A stretch of DNA of 5,251 bases from Actinomycetes bacterium (GTDB lineage: Bacteria > Actinomycetota > Actinomycetes > Actinomycetales > Cellulomonadaceae): positions 1 to 5,251 of the forward strand of contig JAEYUL010000201.1 of assembly GCA_023432565.1 (NCBI GenBank), read 5' to 3'. Positions 1 through 4,364 of this stretch are shown here, piece by piece. The translations under genes were made by a program, and so were the position numbers. Below the pieces are notes generated by a model. The model saw only the letters and a program-made list of their open reading frames with translations, ran no database searches and had not been told where the DNA came from. Every line of letters starts with the position of its first letter. Position 1 is the stretch's first letter.

Positions 1-353
1 GTGCCGACGGCAGTCAGGCGACGTCGACGTCGGTGTCGACGAAGGTGGCCAAGGTTGTTCCGTCGGTGAGGGTCTCGGCGCCGTCGGTCAAGGCGGGCTC
101 GCAGGTCAAGGTCACGGTGCAGGTCGAGGCCGGTGGTGTGCTGAGCCGTCCGCTCGGGACGGTGCGGGTGACGGTGGGGTCCTCGACGAAGACGGTGACG
201 TTGAAGTCCTCGCACGTCGGGAAGGTCACGGTGACGTTCGGCGCCCGGGCCAAGGGCTCGTACAAGGTCAGTGCGACGTACACCCCGACCTCGTCGTCGG
301 CGACGTACCTGACCGGCGGGACGTCCTCGACCGTCACCCTCAAGGTCACCTGA
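1..353 (+). CDS. Ig-like domain repeat protein, C-terminal fragment (5' end outside window)
   Basis: The frame is open from position 3 to the TGA at 351-353 and gives the last 116 residues of a longer protein. From about residue 20 to the end the sequence is rich in Val, Thr, Ser and Lys with alternating hydrophobic residues, typical of a beta-sandwich. The start PSVRVSAPSVKAGSQVKVTV and the later GSYKVSATYTPTS stretch resemble bacterial Ig-like domains of the Big_3_5 type found in actinobacterial surface and secreted proteins. Such domains usually act as spacers or adhesion modules outside the cell. The protein ends directly after the domain with no LPXTG sorting signal and no C-terminal membrane segment, so it is probably secreted or held by something upstream. 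The GTG at 33 could be taken as a start, but the frame continues upstream in the same Thr/Ser-rich style, so it is probably internal. Family placement is by sequence style only; the rest of the protein is unseen. Confidence 0.75.
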   Translation, partial: ADGSQATSTSVSTKVAKVVPSVRVSAPSVKAGSQVKVTVQVEAGGVLSRPLGTVRVTVGSSTKTVTLKSSHVGKVTVTFGARAKGSYKVSATYTPTSSSATYLTGGTSSTVTLKVT

Positions 354-362
354 CGCACCAAC

Positions 363-404
363 GGTCCCGGGGCGGGCGGCGCTGACCCGTCCGCCCCCGG
401 GACC
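363..404 (+). terminator. Hairpin terminator after the Ig-like protein gene
   Basis: The hairpin begins 9 bp after the stop codon of the Ig-like gene. Ten perfect pairs (363-372 with 395-404) are followed, after a single bulged C at 394, by seven more pairs including one G-U, closing on a 7-nt loop (380-386). There is no T tract, which is common for terminators in high-GC actinobacteria. Because the next gene converges on it, it may work in both directions. Confidence 0.7.
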
Positions 405-423
405 AGGTACCGCCGTGCGGCTC

Positions 424-465
424 GCGGACGCCGTCCGCCGCGCGGCACCCCCGTCTGTGCCGCGC
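424..465 (-). terminator. Two adjacent small hairpins after the S33-type hydrolase gene
   Basis: Two perfect inverted repeats sit side by side. GCGGAC (424-429) pairs with GTCCGC (433-438) across a 3-nt loop. GCGCGGCAC (440-448) pairs with GTGCCGCGC (457-465) across an 8-nt loop. The second lies 18 bp beyond the stop codon of the minus-strand hydrolase, the right place for its terminator. No T tract is present. The 9-bp stem is a reasonable terminator; the 6-bp stem may be chance in such GC-rich DNA. Confidence 0.5.
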
Positions 466-483
466 CTCACGTGAGCGCCGTGG

Positions 484-1506
484 TCAGTCCTGCGCGGTGG
501 CGTGCTCGTCGAGGAACTGCACGACTTCCTTCAGGTACCGCTCGCGTGCCGGAGCGGGGGACAGCGCGAGGTCGTGCGCGCCGCCGGGGACGACGACGAG
601 CGTGACGTCCGGGCCCAGGAGCGGTGCCCGCGCGGCGATGTGGGCGACGTCCAGCACGGAGTCCGTGGTCAGCAGCGCGTCGTGCTCGCGGTCGTCGGGG
701 CCGGTGGCGTCCGAGCTCAGCACGAGCACGGGCGCGGCGATGTGCAGTCCGCGCCCCACACGCGCCTGGCCGACCCGGACCGTGCGGATGAAGGAGGCCC
801 GGGCGGGGAAGCCCTCGTGGGGCTTCCAGGTCAGGTCGAAGTCCCACTCGCCGCCCGTCGCGGCGTGCAGCGCGCGCCCGTAGTGCGGCTTGATGCGTCC
901 GACGACGAGGTCGGGAGCGACCTTCGCGACCGGGCCCAGCGCATGAGTGAGGAGGTGCCGCTCGAACCAGCTGCCGCGCAGGTCGAGCCACGGCGAGTTC
1001 AGGACGAGCGCGTCGACCGCGCCCGGCCTCGCGTCGGCCCACAACGCCGCGACAAGTCCTCCCGTCGAGTGCCCGAGCAGCGCCACGTGCTCGTGGTCCT
1101 CGCGCAGCAGCGCGACCGCTGCGTCGATCTCCTGGGCGTACGTGGCGAGCTCGCGCGTGTGGTTGGGCGGTCGGCCCGGCCGGATCGAGCGGCCGTAGTC
1201 GCGCAGGTCGAGCGCGTACAGGTCCCACCCGGCCGCGTCGAGGGCGTCCGCGACGTGCGGGTGGAAGAAGTAGTCGACGAACCCGTGCACGTAGAGCGCG
1301 GCACGACGATGCCGCGCGGGCCGGTGCACGAGCGTCGCGACCGGCTCGACGCCCTCGCGGGCCGTCTCCGCGTCGGGCGGCAGGTGCAGCGTGCGCGCCA
1401 CCCACGGTTCCCCGAGCACGTCGCGGCGTTCGTCGTCCCAGACCGCGGCTCCGCGACCCTCGGCGCTCGTCGTCGCACTCCTGGCGTCGTCCGTCTCGTC
1501 AGCCAC
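484..1506 (-). CDS. Alpha/beta hydrolase, S33 / lysophospholipase-like (Hydrolase_4 type)
   Basis: A 340-residue cytosolic serine hydrolase with no signal peptide. The core shows the alpha/beta-hydrolase marks in order: LYVHGF (residues 71-76) with the oxyanion-hole HGF; the strand DLYALDLRDYGRS (95-107); the nucleophile elbow GHSTGG (145-150) with Ser147; the probable acid Asp282 in TTDSVLDV; and the catalytic His311 in GGAHDLAL. The layout fits the monoacylglycerol-lipase/lysophospholipase-like serine hydrolases of actinobacteria, which cleave esters of unknown physiological identity. The first 25-30 residues are polar, acidic and probably disordered. The start is GTG at 1506. Third positions there are already G/C-rich, supporting this frame, but the Shine-Dalgarno sequence lies 15 nt away (see 1522-1527). 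The gene follows the histidine phosphatase gene by 81 bp on the same strand and is probably co-transcribed with it. The fold and triad are clear; the substrate is not. Confidence 0.9.
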   Translation of the reverse strand: MADETDDARSATTSAEGRGAAVWDDERRDVLGEPWVARTLHLPPDAETAREGVEPVATLVHRPARHRRAALYVHGFVDYFFHPHVADALDAAGWDLYALDLRDYGRSIRPGRPPNHTRELATYAQEIDAAVALLREDHEHVALLGHSTGGLVAALWADARPGAVDALVLNSPWLDLRGSWFERHLLTHALGPVAKVAPDLVVGRIKPHYGRALHAATGGEWDFDLTWKPHEGFPARASFIRTVRVGQARVGRGLHIAAPVLVLSSDATGPDDREHDALLTTDSVLDVAHIAARAPLLGPDVTLVVVPGGAHDLALSPAPARERYLKEVVQFLDEHATAQD

Positions 1507-1521
1507 GGGGGCATCGTCGCA

Positions 1522-1527
1522 CCTCCT
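1522..1527 (-). promoter_or_regulatory. Shine-Dalgarno AGGAGG upstream of the S33-type hydrolase
   Basis: A perfect AGGAGG on the minus strand is 15 nt from the in-frame GTG start at 1506, which is long. It is 7 nt from an ATG at 1514-1512, which would be ideal, but that ATG is out of frame with the hydrolase. The site therefore does not settle the start. GTG at 1506 is kept because the coding frame and the codon composition require it. The rest of the 1507-1587 gap shows no clear promoter or terminator. Confidence 0.55.
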
Positions 1528-1587
1528 GCGGTCGCCCGGCCCGATGAGTGCGGGCGAGCCCTCGGGGGCGTGGCGGCGGGGCGTCGG

Positions 1588-2235
1588 TCAGGCGACGGGT
1601 GCCAGGGCGGGACGCGCGGCGAGCTGGCCCTGGCCGGCCACGTCGTGGGCGAGCGTCGTGATGCGGGCAACCCCGGGCTCGTCGACCTCGACCGTCGTGA
1701 CGGAGGCGTTCGGCAGGGCGACCAGCCCGATCGGCGCGAGCGTCGCCAGGTAGGCACCCAGCGCCAGGCCGTGGCCGACGACGAGCACGTGCTCGTCGGT
1801 CCCGAGGTGCCGTTCGACCAGCCGGGCGAACACGCTCGTCGTGCGGCGCATGAAGTCCGCAGCGTGCTCGCCGCCGGGCAGCCCGGGGTGGGTGCCGGCG
1901 AGCACCTGCCCGACGAGCACGGGCCAGGCGACCACCGCGTCCAGGCTGCTCTCGGGTCGACGCTCGAACGTGCCGAAGTGGTACTCGCGCAGGTCGGCGT
2001 CGGTCCGGAGCCGGACGTCCGGGTGGCGCCGCAGGAGCTCGACCGCCGTGGTGATCGCACGGCCCGCAGGGGAGGACCACGCGGCGGTGAACGGCGTCGC
2101 AGCCAGGTGCTGTGCGGTGGCGCGCACGCCGGCGCGTCCTTCGCGGGTGAGCGGGGAGTCGCTGCGGCCCTGCAGGATGCGCCGCGCGTTGAAGTGGGTC
2201 CGCCCGTGCCGCACGAGCGTGAGTGTGAGGGTCAT
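1588..2235 (-). CDS. Histidine phosphatase family protein (phosphoglycerate-mutase-like)
   Basis: A 215-residue cytosolic enzyme of the histidine phosphatase superfamily, whose members transfer or hydrolyse phosphate through a phospho-histidine. The signature LVRHGRTHFN (residues 7-16) supplies the RHG motif with catalytic His10 and Arg9. Arg59 in SSPAGRA is the usual second phosphate-binding Arg. Glu84 in LREYHFG is the probable acid/base, and VVGHG (152-156) holds the second conserved His155. PGGEH (120-124) is another family mark. The length suits the small cobC/GpmB-like phosphatases rather than the roughly 250-residue glycolytic mutases. The start is ATG at 2235 with an AAAGGG ribosome site 5 nt upstream. 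The C-terminal 30 residues are poorly conserved in style. The downstream hydrolase is on the same strand 81 bp away. The substrate cannot be read from the sequence. Confidence 0.92.
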   Translation of the reverse strand: MTLTLTLVRHGRTHFNARRILQGRSDSPLTREGRAGVRATAQHLAATPFTAAWSSPAGRAITTAVELLRRHPDVRLRTDADLREYHFGTFERRPESSLDAVVAWPVLVGQVLAGTHPGLPGGEHAADFMRRTTSVFARLVERHLGTDEHVLVVGHGLALGAYLATLAPIGLVALPNASVTTVEVDEPGVARITTLAHDVAGQGQLAARPALAPVA

Positions 2236-2240
2236 CGTCG

Positions 2241-2271
2241 CCCTTTCGTCGTCTCGGTCGCTGCGACGCTA
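2241..2271 (-). promoter_or_regulatory. Weak ribosome site and possible -10 element for the phosphatase gene
   Basis: On the minus strand AAAGGG (2246-2241) is 5 nt from the phosphatase ATG and is an acceptable Shine-Dalgarno. TAGCGT (2271-2266) matches the actinobacterial TAGNNT style of -10 element and would give a leader of about 25 nt. No good -35 hexamer lies 16-18 bp upstream of it, so the promoter call is weak. Read-through from tetR is an alternative. Confidence 0.25.
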
Positions 2272-2481
2272 GGGGAGTCGGATGGCCGGACGGCGACGAC
2301 CGCGTGACGTCCCGTCGACGACCGCGCGACGCGCGGCTCCCCGGCCGCTGCGCCGCCCGGGTGCGGCCGGTGGGGCCGGCAGCCTCCGGACGAGCGGGGG
2401 CCGGGGCGGCGGTCAGGCTGGCGGGCGGCGGTCAGGGGGCAGCGGTCGGGCGCGCCGCGGCGGACGGACAGGTGGCGCTGG
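2272..2481. other. GC-rich gap between tetR and the phosphatase gene, no gene seen
   Basis: Reading frames cross this stretch but none shows a ribosome site or a recognisable protein, and their translations are Arg/Gly/Ala-rich as expected of non-coding GC-rich DNA. It holds an 8-bp inverted repeat, CCGGCCGC (2341-2348) with GCGGCCGG (2363-2370), which could end tetR transcription but lies over 100 bp past the tetR stop. It also holds a 10-bp palindrome CGCCGCGGCG (2453-2462) and an 11-bp repeat, GGTCAGGCTGG, at 2411-2421 that recurs over the tetR stop at 2480-2490. Confidence 0.5.
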
Positions 2482-3198
2482 TCAGGCTGGGAGGGCGGCG
2501 TCGATCAGGACCTCCGCGGCGCGCCGCGCGACCTGCGCCGCGTCGCCGCAGCCCGCGATGGCCGCGGTGGTCTGGGCGCCCTCGGCGAGGAGCGCGAGCT
2601 GCGAGCCGAGTGACGCGTCGGCGCCTGCGTCCTGCGCAAGGTGGGCGACGTAGTCCTGGAAGGCCTGCTTGTGCTCGCGCGTGGCGGCGGCGACGGGCGG
2701 AGAGGTGGCGCCGAGCTCGCCGAACGCGTTGACGAAGCCGCACCCGCGGAAGGACTCCTCGGCGAACCACGTTTCGAGGAAGTCGAACACCGCGAGCAGG
2801 CGTGCGCGGGGGTCGTCGCAGTTCTCGACCGCCTGGGCGAGCCCGGTCTGCCACTGCTGGCGGCGCCAGTCCAGGACGGCGAGCACGAGCTGCTCCTTGC
2901 CGGGGAACTCGGCGTACAGGCGCTTGAGGGAGACGCCGGCGGCGCCCCGGACCTCGTCCATGCCGACGGCCTGGATGCCGCGCGCGTAGAAGAGCTCGGC
3001 CGCCGCGGTCACGATCCGCTCGCGCGGGTCGAGCGGGGTCGGGCGGTCCTGCCTGACGTTCCCGCCGGCGGTCCCCGCCGTGGCCCCGGTGCCGTTCCGG
3101 GGGCTCGTCACGGTGCTCGTCCGGGTGGTGCCGCGGCGCTGGGCGGTCACGCGCGGGGGCATCGTCGGGATGGTCTCCTCGGGTGCCGCGTCGGTCAT
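2482..3198 (-). CDS. TetR/AcrR family transcriptional repressor
   Basis: A 238-residue DNA-binding regulator. The N-terminal helix-turn-helix domain covers about residues 58-105. It runs from RERIVTAAAELFYARG through the recognition region GVSLKRLYAEFPGKEQLVLAVL, which matches the TetR pattern of Val-Ser/Thr followed by a Tyr-x-x-Phe turn. The rest (about 106-238) is the helical ligand and dimer domain, with RGCGFVNAFGELG at 151-163, a style I associate with one branch of TetR proteins. Cys127, Cys153 and Cys217 are present. The first 55 residues are a polar Thr/Arg/Gly/Pro-rich tail, much longer than usual. The start is ATG at 3198, chosen because AAGGAAGG lies 8 nt upstream; an in-frame GTG at 3282 would run through the operators. 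The gene diverges from the haloperoxidase-type hydrolase gene, and two matching dyads lie between them, so it most likely represses that gene and itself. The effector is unknown. Confidence 0.93.
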   Translation of the reverse strand: MTDAAPEETIPTMPPRVTAQRRGTTRTSTVTSPRNGTGATAGTAGGNVRQDRPTPLDPRERIVTAAAELFYARGIQAVGMDEVRGAAGVSLKRLYAEFPGKEQLVLAVLDWRRQQWQTGLAQAVENCDDPRARLLAVFDFLETWFAEESFRGCGFVNAFGELGATSPPVAAATREHKQAFQDYVAHLAQDAGADASLGSQLALLAEGAQTTAAIAGCGDAAQVARRAAEVLIDAALPA

Positions 3199-3206
3199 CG
3201 TCGTCG

Positions 3207-3214
3207 CCTTCCTT
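3207..3214 (-). promoter_or_regulatory. Ribosome binding site of tetR
   Basis: AAGGAAGG on the minus strand lies 8 nt before the ATG at 3198. It decides the start against the GTG at 3282 upstream and against the ATG 12 codons downstream, whose nearest purine-rich site is about 13 nt away. Confidence 0.7.
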
Positions 3215-3244
3215 GTCCTGTTCTGAGCAGTCTCGGCCGAGCCC

Positions 3245-3273
3245 TTGCGCCGAGAACGCTCGTTCTCTAGTGT
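3245..3273 (+). promoter_or_regulatory. Promoter of the haloperoxidase-type hydrolase gene
   Basis: TTGCGC (3245-3250) and TAGTGT (3268-3273) are separated by exactly 17 bp. The -35 matches the first three bases of TTGACA, and the -10 fits the TAGNNT form frequent in actinobacteria. Transcription would begin near 3280, giving a leader of roughly 47 nt. The spacer is almost wholly filled by a 16-bp dyad (3252-3267), so a bound repressor would block polymerase directly. Confidence 0.6.
3252..3267. promoter_or_regulatory. Operator O1, perfect 16-bp inverted repeat
   Basis: GAGAACG (3252-3258), a 2-bp centre CT, and CGTTCTC (3261-3267) form a perfect dyad. Size and symmetry suit a TetR dimer. 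The repeat occupies the spacer between the -35 and -10 boxes of the hydrolase promoter. A second copy of the same core lies 37 bp downstream, which makes chance unlikely. Binding by the neighbouring TetR protein is inferred. Confidence 0.8.
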
Positions 3274-3274
3274 A
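3269..3274 (-). promoter_or_regulatory. Possible -10 element of the tetR promoter
   Basis: TACACT on the minus strand matches TATAAT at four of six positions and overlaps the -10 box of the opposing promoter. Transcription would begin near 3262, leaving a leader of about 64 nt and running out through O1. No convincing -35 hexamer is seen 16-18 bp upstream, where the sequence lies in O2. If correct, the two promoters are back to back and share both operators. Confidence 0.35.
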
Positions 3275-3287
3275 GGCCACACCAGTC

Positions 3288-3305
3288 GGAGAACGACCGC
3301 TCTCC
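3288..3305. promoter_or_regulatory. Operator O2, 18-bp inverted repeat with one mismatch
   Basis: GGAGAACG (3288-3295), a 2-bp centre AC, and CGCTCTCC (3298-3305) pair at seven of eight positions. The core GAGAACG-N2-CGYTCTC is the same as in O1, including the 2-bp centre, and the dyad centres are 37 bp apart. It sits just downstream of the predicted hydrolase transcription start and over the place where the tetR -35 would fall. Confidence 0.75.
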
Positions 3306-3313
3306 CGGACGCG

Positions 3314-3319
3314 AGGAGG
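3314..3319 (+). promoter_or_regulatory. Ribosome binding site of the haloperoxidase-type hydrolase
   Basis: A perfect AGGAGG lies 7 nt before the ATG at 3327, fixing that start and suggesting strong translation once the gene is derepressed. Confidence 0.85.
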
Positions 3320-3326
3320 GTGCACC

Positions 3327-4163
3327 ATGGGACGCATCAAGGTCGGCACGGAGAACTCGGTCGACATCGAGCTGCACTACGAGGACAAGGGCACCGGCCA
3401 GCCGGTCGTCCTGATCCACGGCTTCCCGCTGGACGGCAACTCGTGGGAGGGCCAGACCGCGGCGCTCCTCGACGCCGGGTACCGGGTCGTCACCTACGAC
3501 CGCCGCGGGTTCGGCCAGTCGAGCCAGCCCTCGGTGGGGTACGACTACGACACGTTCGCAGCGGACCTGAACACCGTGCTCGAGACGCTCGACCTCCACG
3601 ACGTCGTCCTCGTCGGCTTCTCGATGGGCACGGGCGAGGTCGGCCGCTACCTCGGCACGTACGGCTCGGCGCGCGTGGCGAAGGCCGCGTTCCTCGGCTC
3701 GCTCGAGCCGTACCTCACCAAGACGGACGACAACCCCGACGGCGCCGCCCCGGCCTCGTTCTTCGAGGACATCGCCGCGAACGTGCGCAAGGACCGGTAC
3801 GCGTACTTCACCGGCTTCTACCAGGACTTCTTCAACCTCGACGAGTACCTCGGCTCGCGCATCAGCGAGGAGCAGGTGCGCCACGCGTGGGACGTCGCAG
3901 CCGGGTCCGGCTCGGTCGCCTCGGCCGCTGCCCCGCTCACCTGGGGCACCGACTTCCGCGCCGACATCCCCAAGATCGACGTGCCCGCCCTGATCCTGCA
4001 CGGCACGGCCGACCGCATCCTGCCGATCGACGCGACGGCCCGGCTGTTCGCCAAGGCGCTGCCCTCGGCGCAGTACGTGGAGATCGAGGGCGCGCCGCAC
4101 GGCCTGCTCACCACGCACACCGCCGAGGTCAACGAGGCCCTGCTCGCGTTCCTCGCGAGCTGA
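3327..4163 (+). CDS. Non-heme haloperoxidase / arylesterase-type alpha/beta hydrolase
   Basis: A 278-residue cytosolic enzyme. It closely resembles, from memory, the cofactor-free bromoperoxidase BPO-A2 and chloroperoxidases of Streptomyces, also about 278 residues. These are serine esterases that form a peracid from a short carboxylic acid and hydrogen peroxide, which then oxidises halide. Visible marks are: HGFPLDGNSW (31-40) with the oxyanion hole; TYDRRGFGQSSQP (56-68); the nucleophile elbow GFSMG (97-101) with Ser99; Asp229 in LHGTADR; and His258 in GAPHG. Met100 after the nucleophile and Trp40 are typical of perhydrolase-active members. The triad positions match those of BPO-A2. The start is firm from the AGGAGG at 3314-3319. 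The gene diverges from tetR and carries two operator-like dyads in its promoter, so it is probably induced by a small molecule. Its in vivo role may be ester or lactone hydrolysis or detoxification rather than halogenation. Confidence 0.95.
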   Translation: MGRIKVGTENSVDIELHYEDKGTGQPVVLIHGFPLDGNSWEGQTAALLDAGYRVVTYDRRGFGQSSQPSVGYDYDTFAADLNTVLETLDLHDVVLVGFSMGTGEVGRYLGTYGSARVAKAAFLGSLEPYLTKTDDNPDGAAPASFFEDIAANVRKDRYAYFTGFYQDFFNLDEYLGSRISEEQVRHAWDVAAGSGSVASAAAPLTWGTDFRADIPKIDVPALILHGTADRILPIDATARLFAKALPSAQYVEIEGAPHGLLTTHTAEVNEALLAFLAS

Positions 4164-4180
4164 CCGCGCTCGCACCTGCA

Positions 4181-4197
4181 CGGCCGGTTGGCGGCCG
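4181..4197. repeat. Small inverted repeat after the haloperoxidase-type gene
   Basis: CGGCCG (4181-4186) and CGGCCG (4192-4197) could pair across GTTGG. The 6-bp stem is short and each arm is itself palindromic, so it may be chance; it is listed as the first of four hairpins in this junction. Confidence 0.3.
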
Positions 4198-4201
4198 CAA
4201 C

Positions 4202-4240
4202 GGGTGGAGAAAGTCACGCCCTGCGTGACCAGGTCCACCC
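4202..4240. repeat. Nested two-tier inverted repeat (39 bp)
   Basis: The outer arms GGGTGGA (4202-4208) and TCCACCC (4234-4240) and the inner arms GTCACGC (4213-4219) and GCGTGAC (4223-4229) are each perfect 7-bp complements. The 4-nt gaps between tiers (GAAA and CAGG) are equal on both sides, and the loop is CCT. As RNA this folds to a 14-bp hairpin with a 4x4 internal loop, 39 nt after the hydrolase stop. It may help termination or mRNA stability, or be a protein-binding site as DNA; the sequence does not decide. Confidence 0.6.
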
Positions 4241-4257
4241 ACACGACGCATGCAGGG

Positions 4258-4297
4258 ACGACGAGGCCCCCCGACCGCTGTCGGGGGGCCTCGTCGT
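4258..4297. terminator. Bidirectional terminator, perfect 18-bp stem
   Basis: Positions 4258-4275 pair perfectly with 4280-4297 across the 4-nt loop CGCT. The stem contains a run of six C-G pairs. It lies midway between the convergent haloperoxidase-type gene and the CBM2-hydrolase gene and can act on both transcripts. There is no long T tract, only TCGTCGTGTG downstream. Confidence 0.85.
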
Positions 4298-4302
4298 GTG
4301 CG

Positions 4303-4359
4303 CGTCCGGGCGCGGTGCGCTCGCCGTCCGCGCGAGCGGTGGCGCACCGCGCCCGGACG
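4303..4359 (-). terminator. Terminator of the CBM2-hydrolase gene, perfect 18-bp stem
   Basis: Positions 4303-4320 pair perfectly with 4342-4359. The 21-nt loop can form a competing inner fold, CGCTCGC (4318-4324) with GCGAGCG (4332-4338). It starts 5 bp after the stop codon of the minus-strand gene, so it is most likely the terminator of that gene. The hairpin at 4258-4297 follows 5 bp further on as a back-up. Confidence 0.75.
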
Positions 4360-4364
4360 GGTCC

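Noticed and set aside
19..32. A perfect 14-bp palindrome CGACGTCGACGTCG
   Set aside because: It lies in the coding part of the Ig-like protein and arises from repeated Thr/Ser codons (ACG TCG), so a regulatory role is not supported.
999..2060. A 353-codon minus-strand frame overlapping the phosphatase and S33-type hydrolase
   Set aside because: It crosses two real genes in another frame and encodes Arg/Ser/Thr-rich sequence with no family resemblance. Third positions fit the recognised genes instead.
502..2307. A very long open frame on the + strand (601 codons)
   Set aside because: It lies antisense to two well-recognised genes, its product is Arg/Val/Gly-rich without any known motif, and it has no ribosome site. 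Long antisense frames are expected in DNA this GC-rich.
2282..2732. Small plus-strand frames in and beyond the tetR-phosphatase gap
   Set aside because: Their products are Arg/Gly/Ala-rich with no ribosome site, and they run into tetR on the opposite strand.
3199..3282. Upstream GTG start for the TetR gene at 3282
   Set aside because: It would translate through O1 and the promoter boxes, and the ATG at 3198 has a well-placed AAGGAAGG.
3267..4244. Long open frames antisense and in alternate phase over the haloperoxidase-type gene
   Set aside because: They are shadows of a gene with clear family motifs and a full triad; none has a start signal or recognisable domain.
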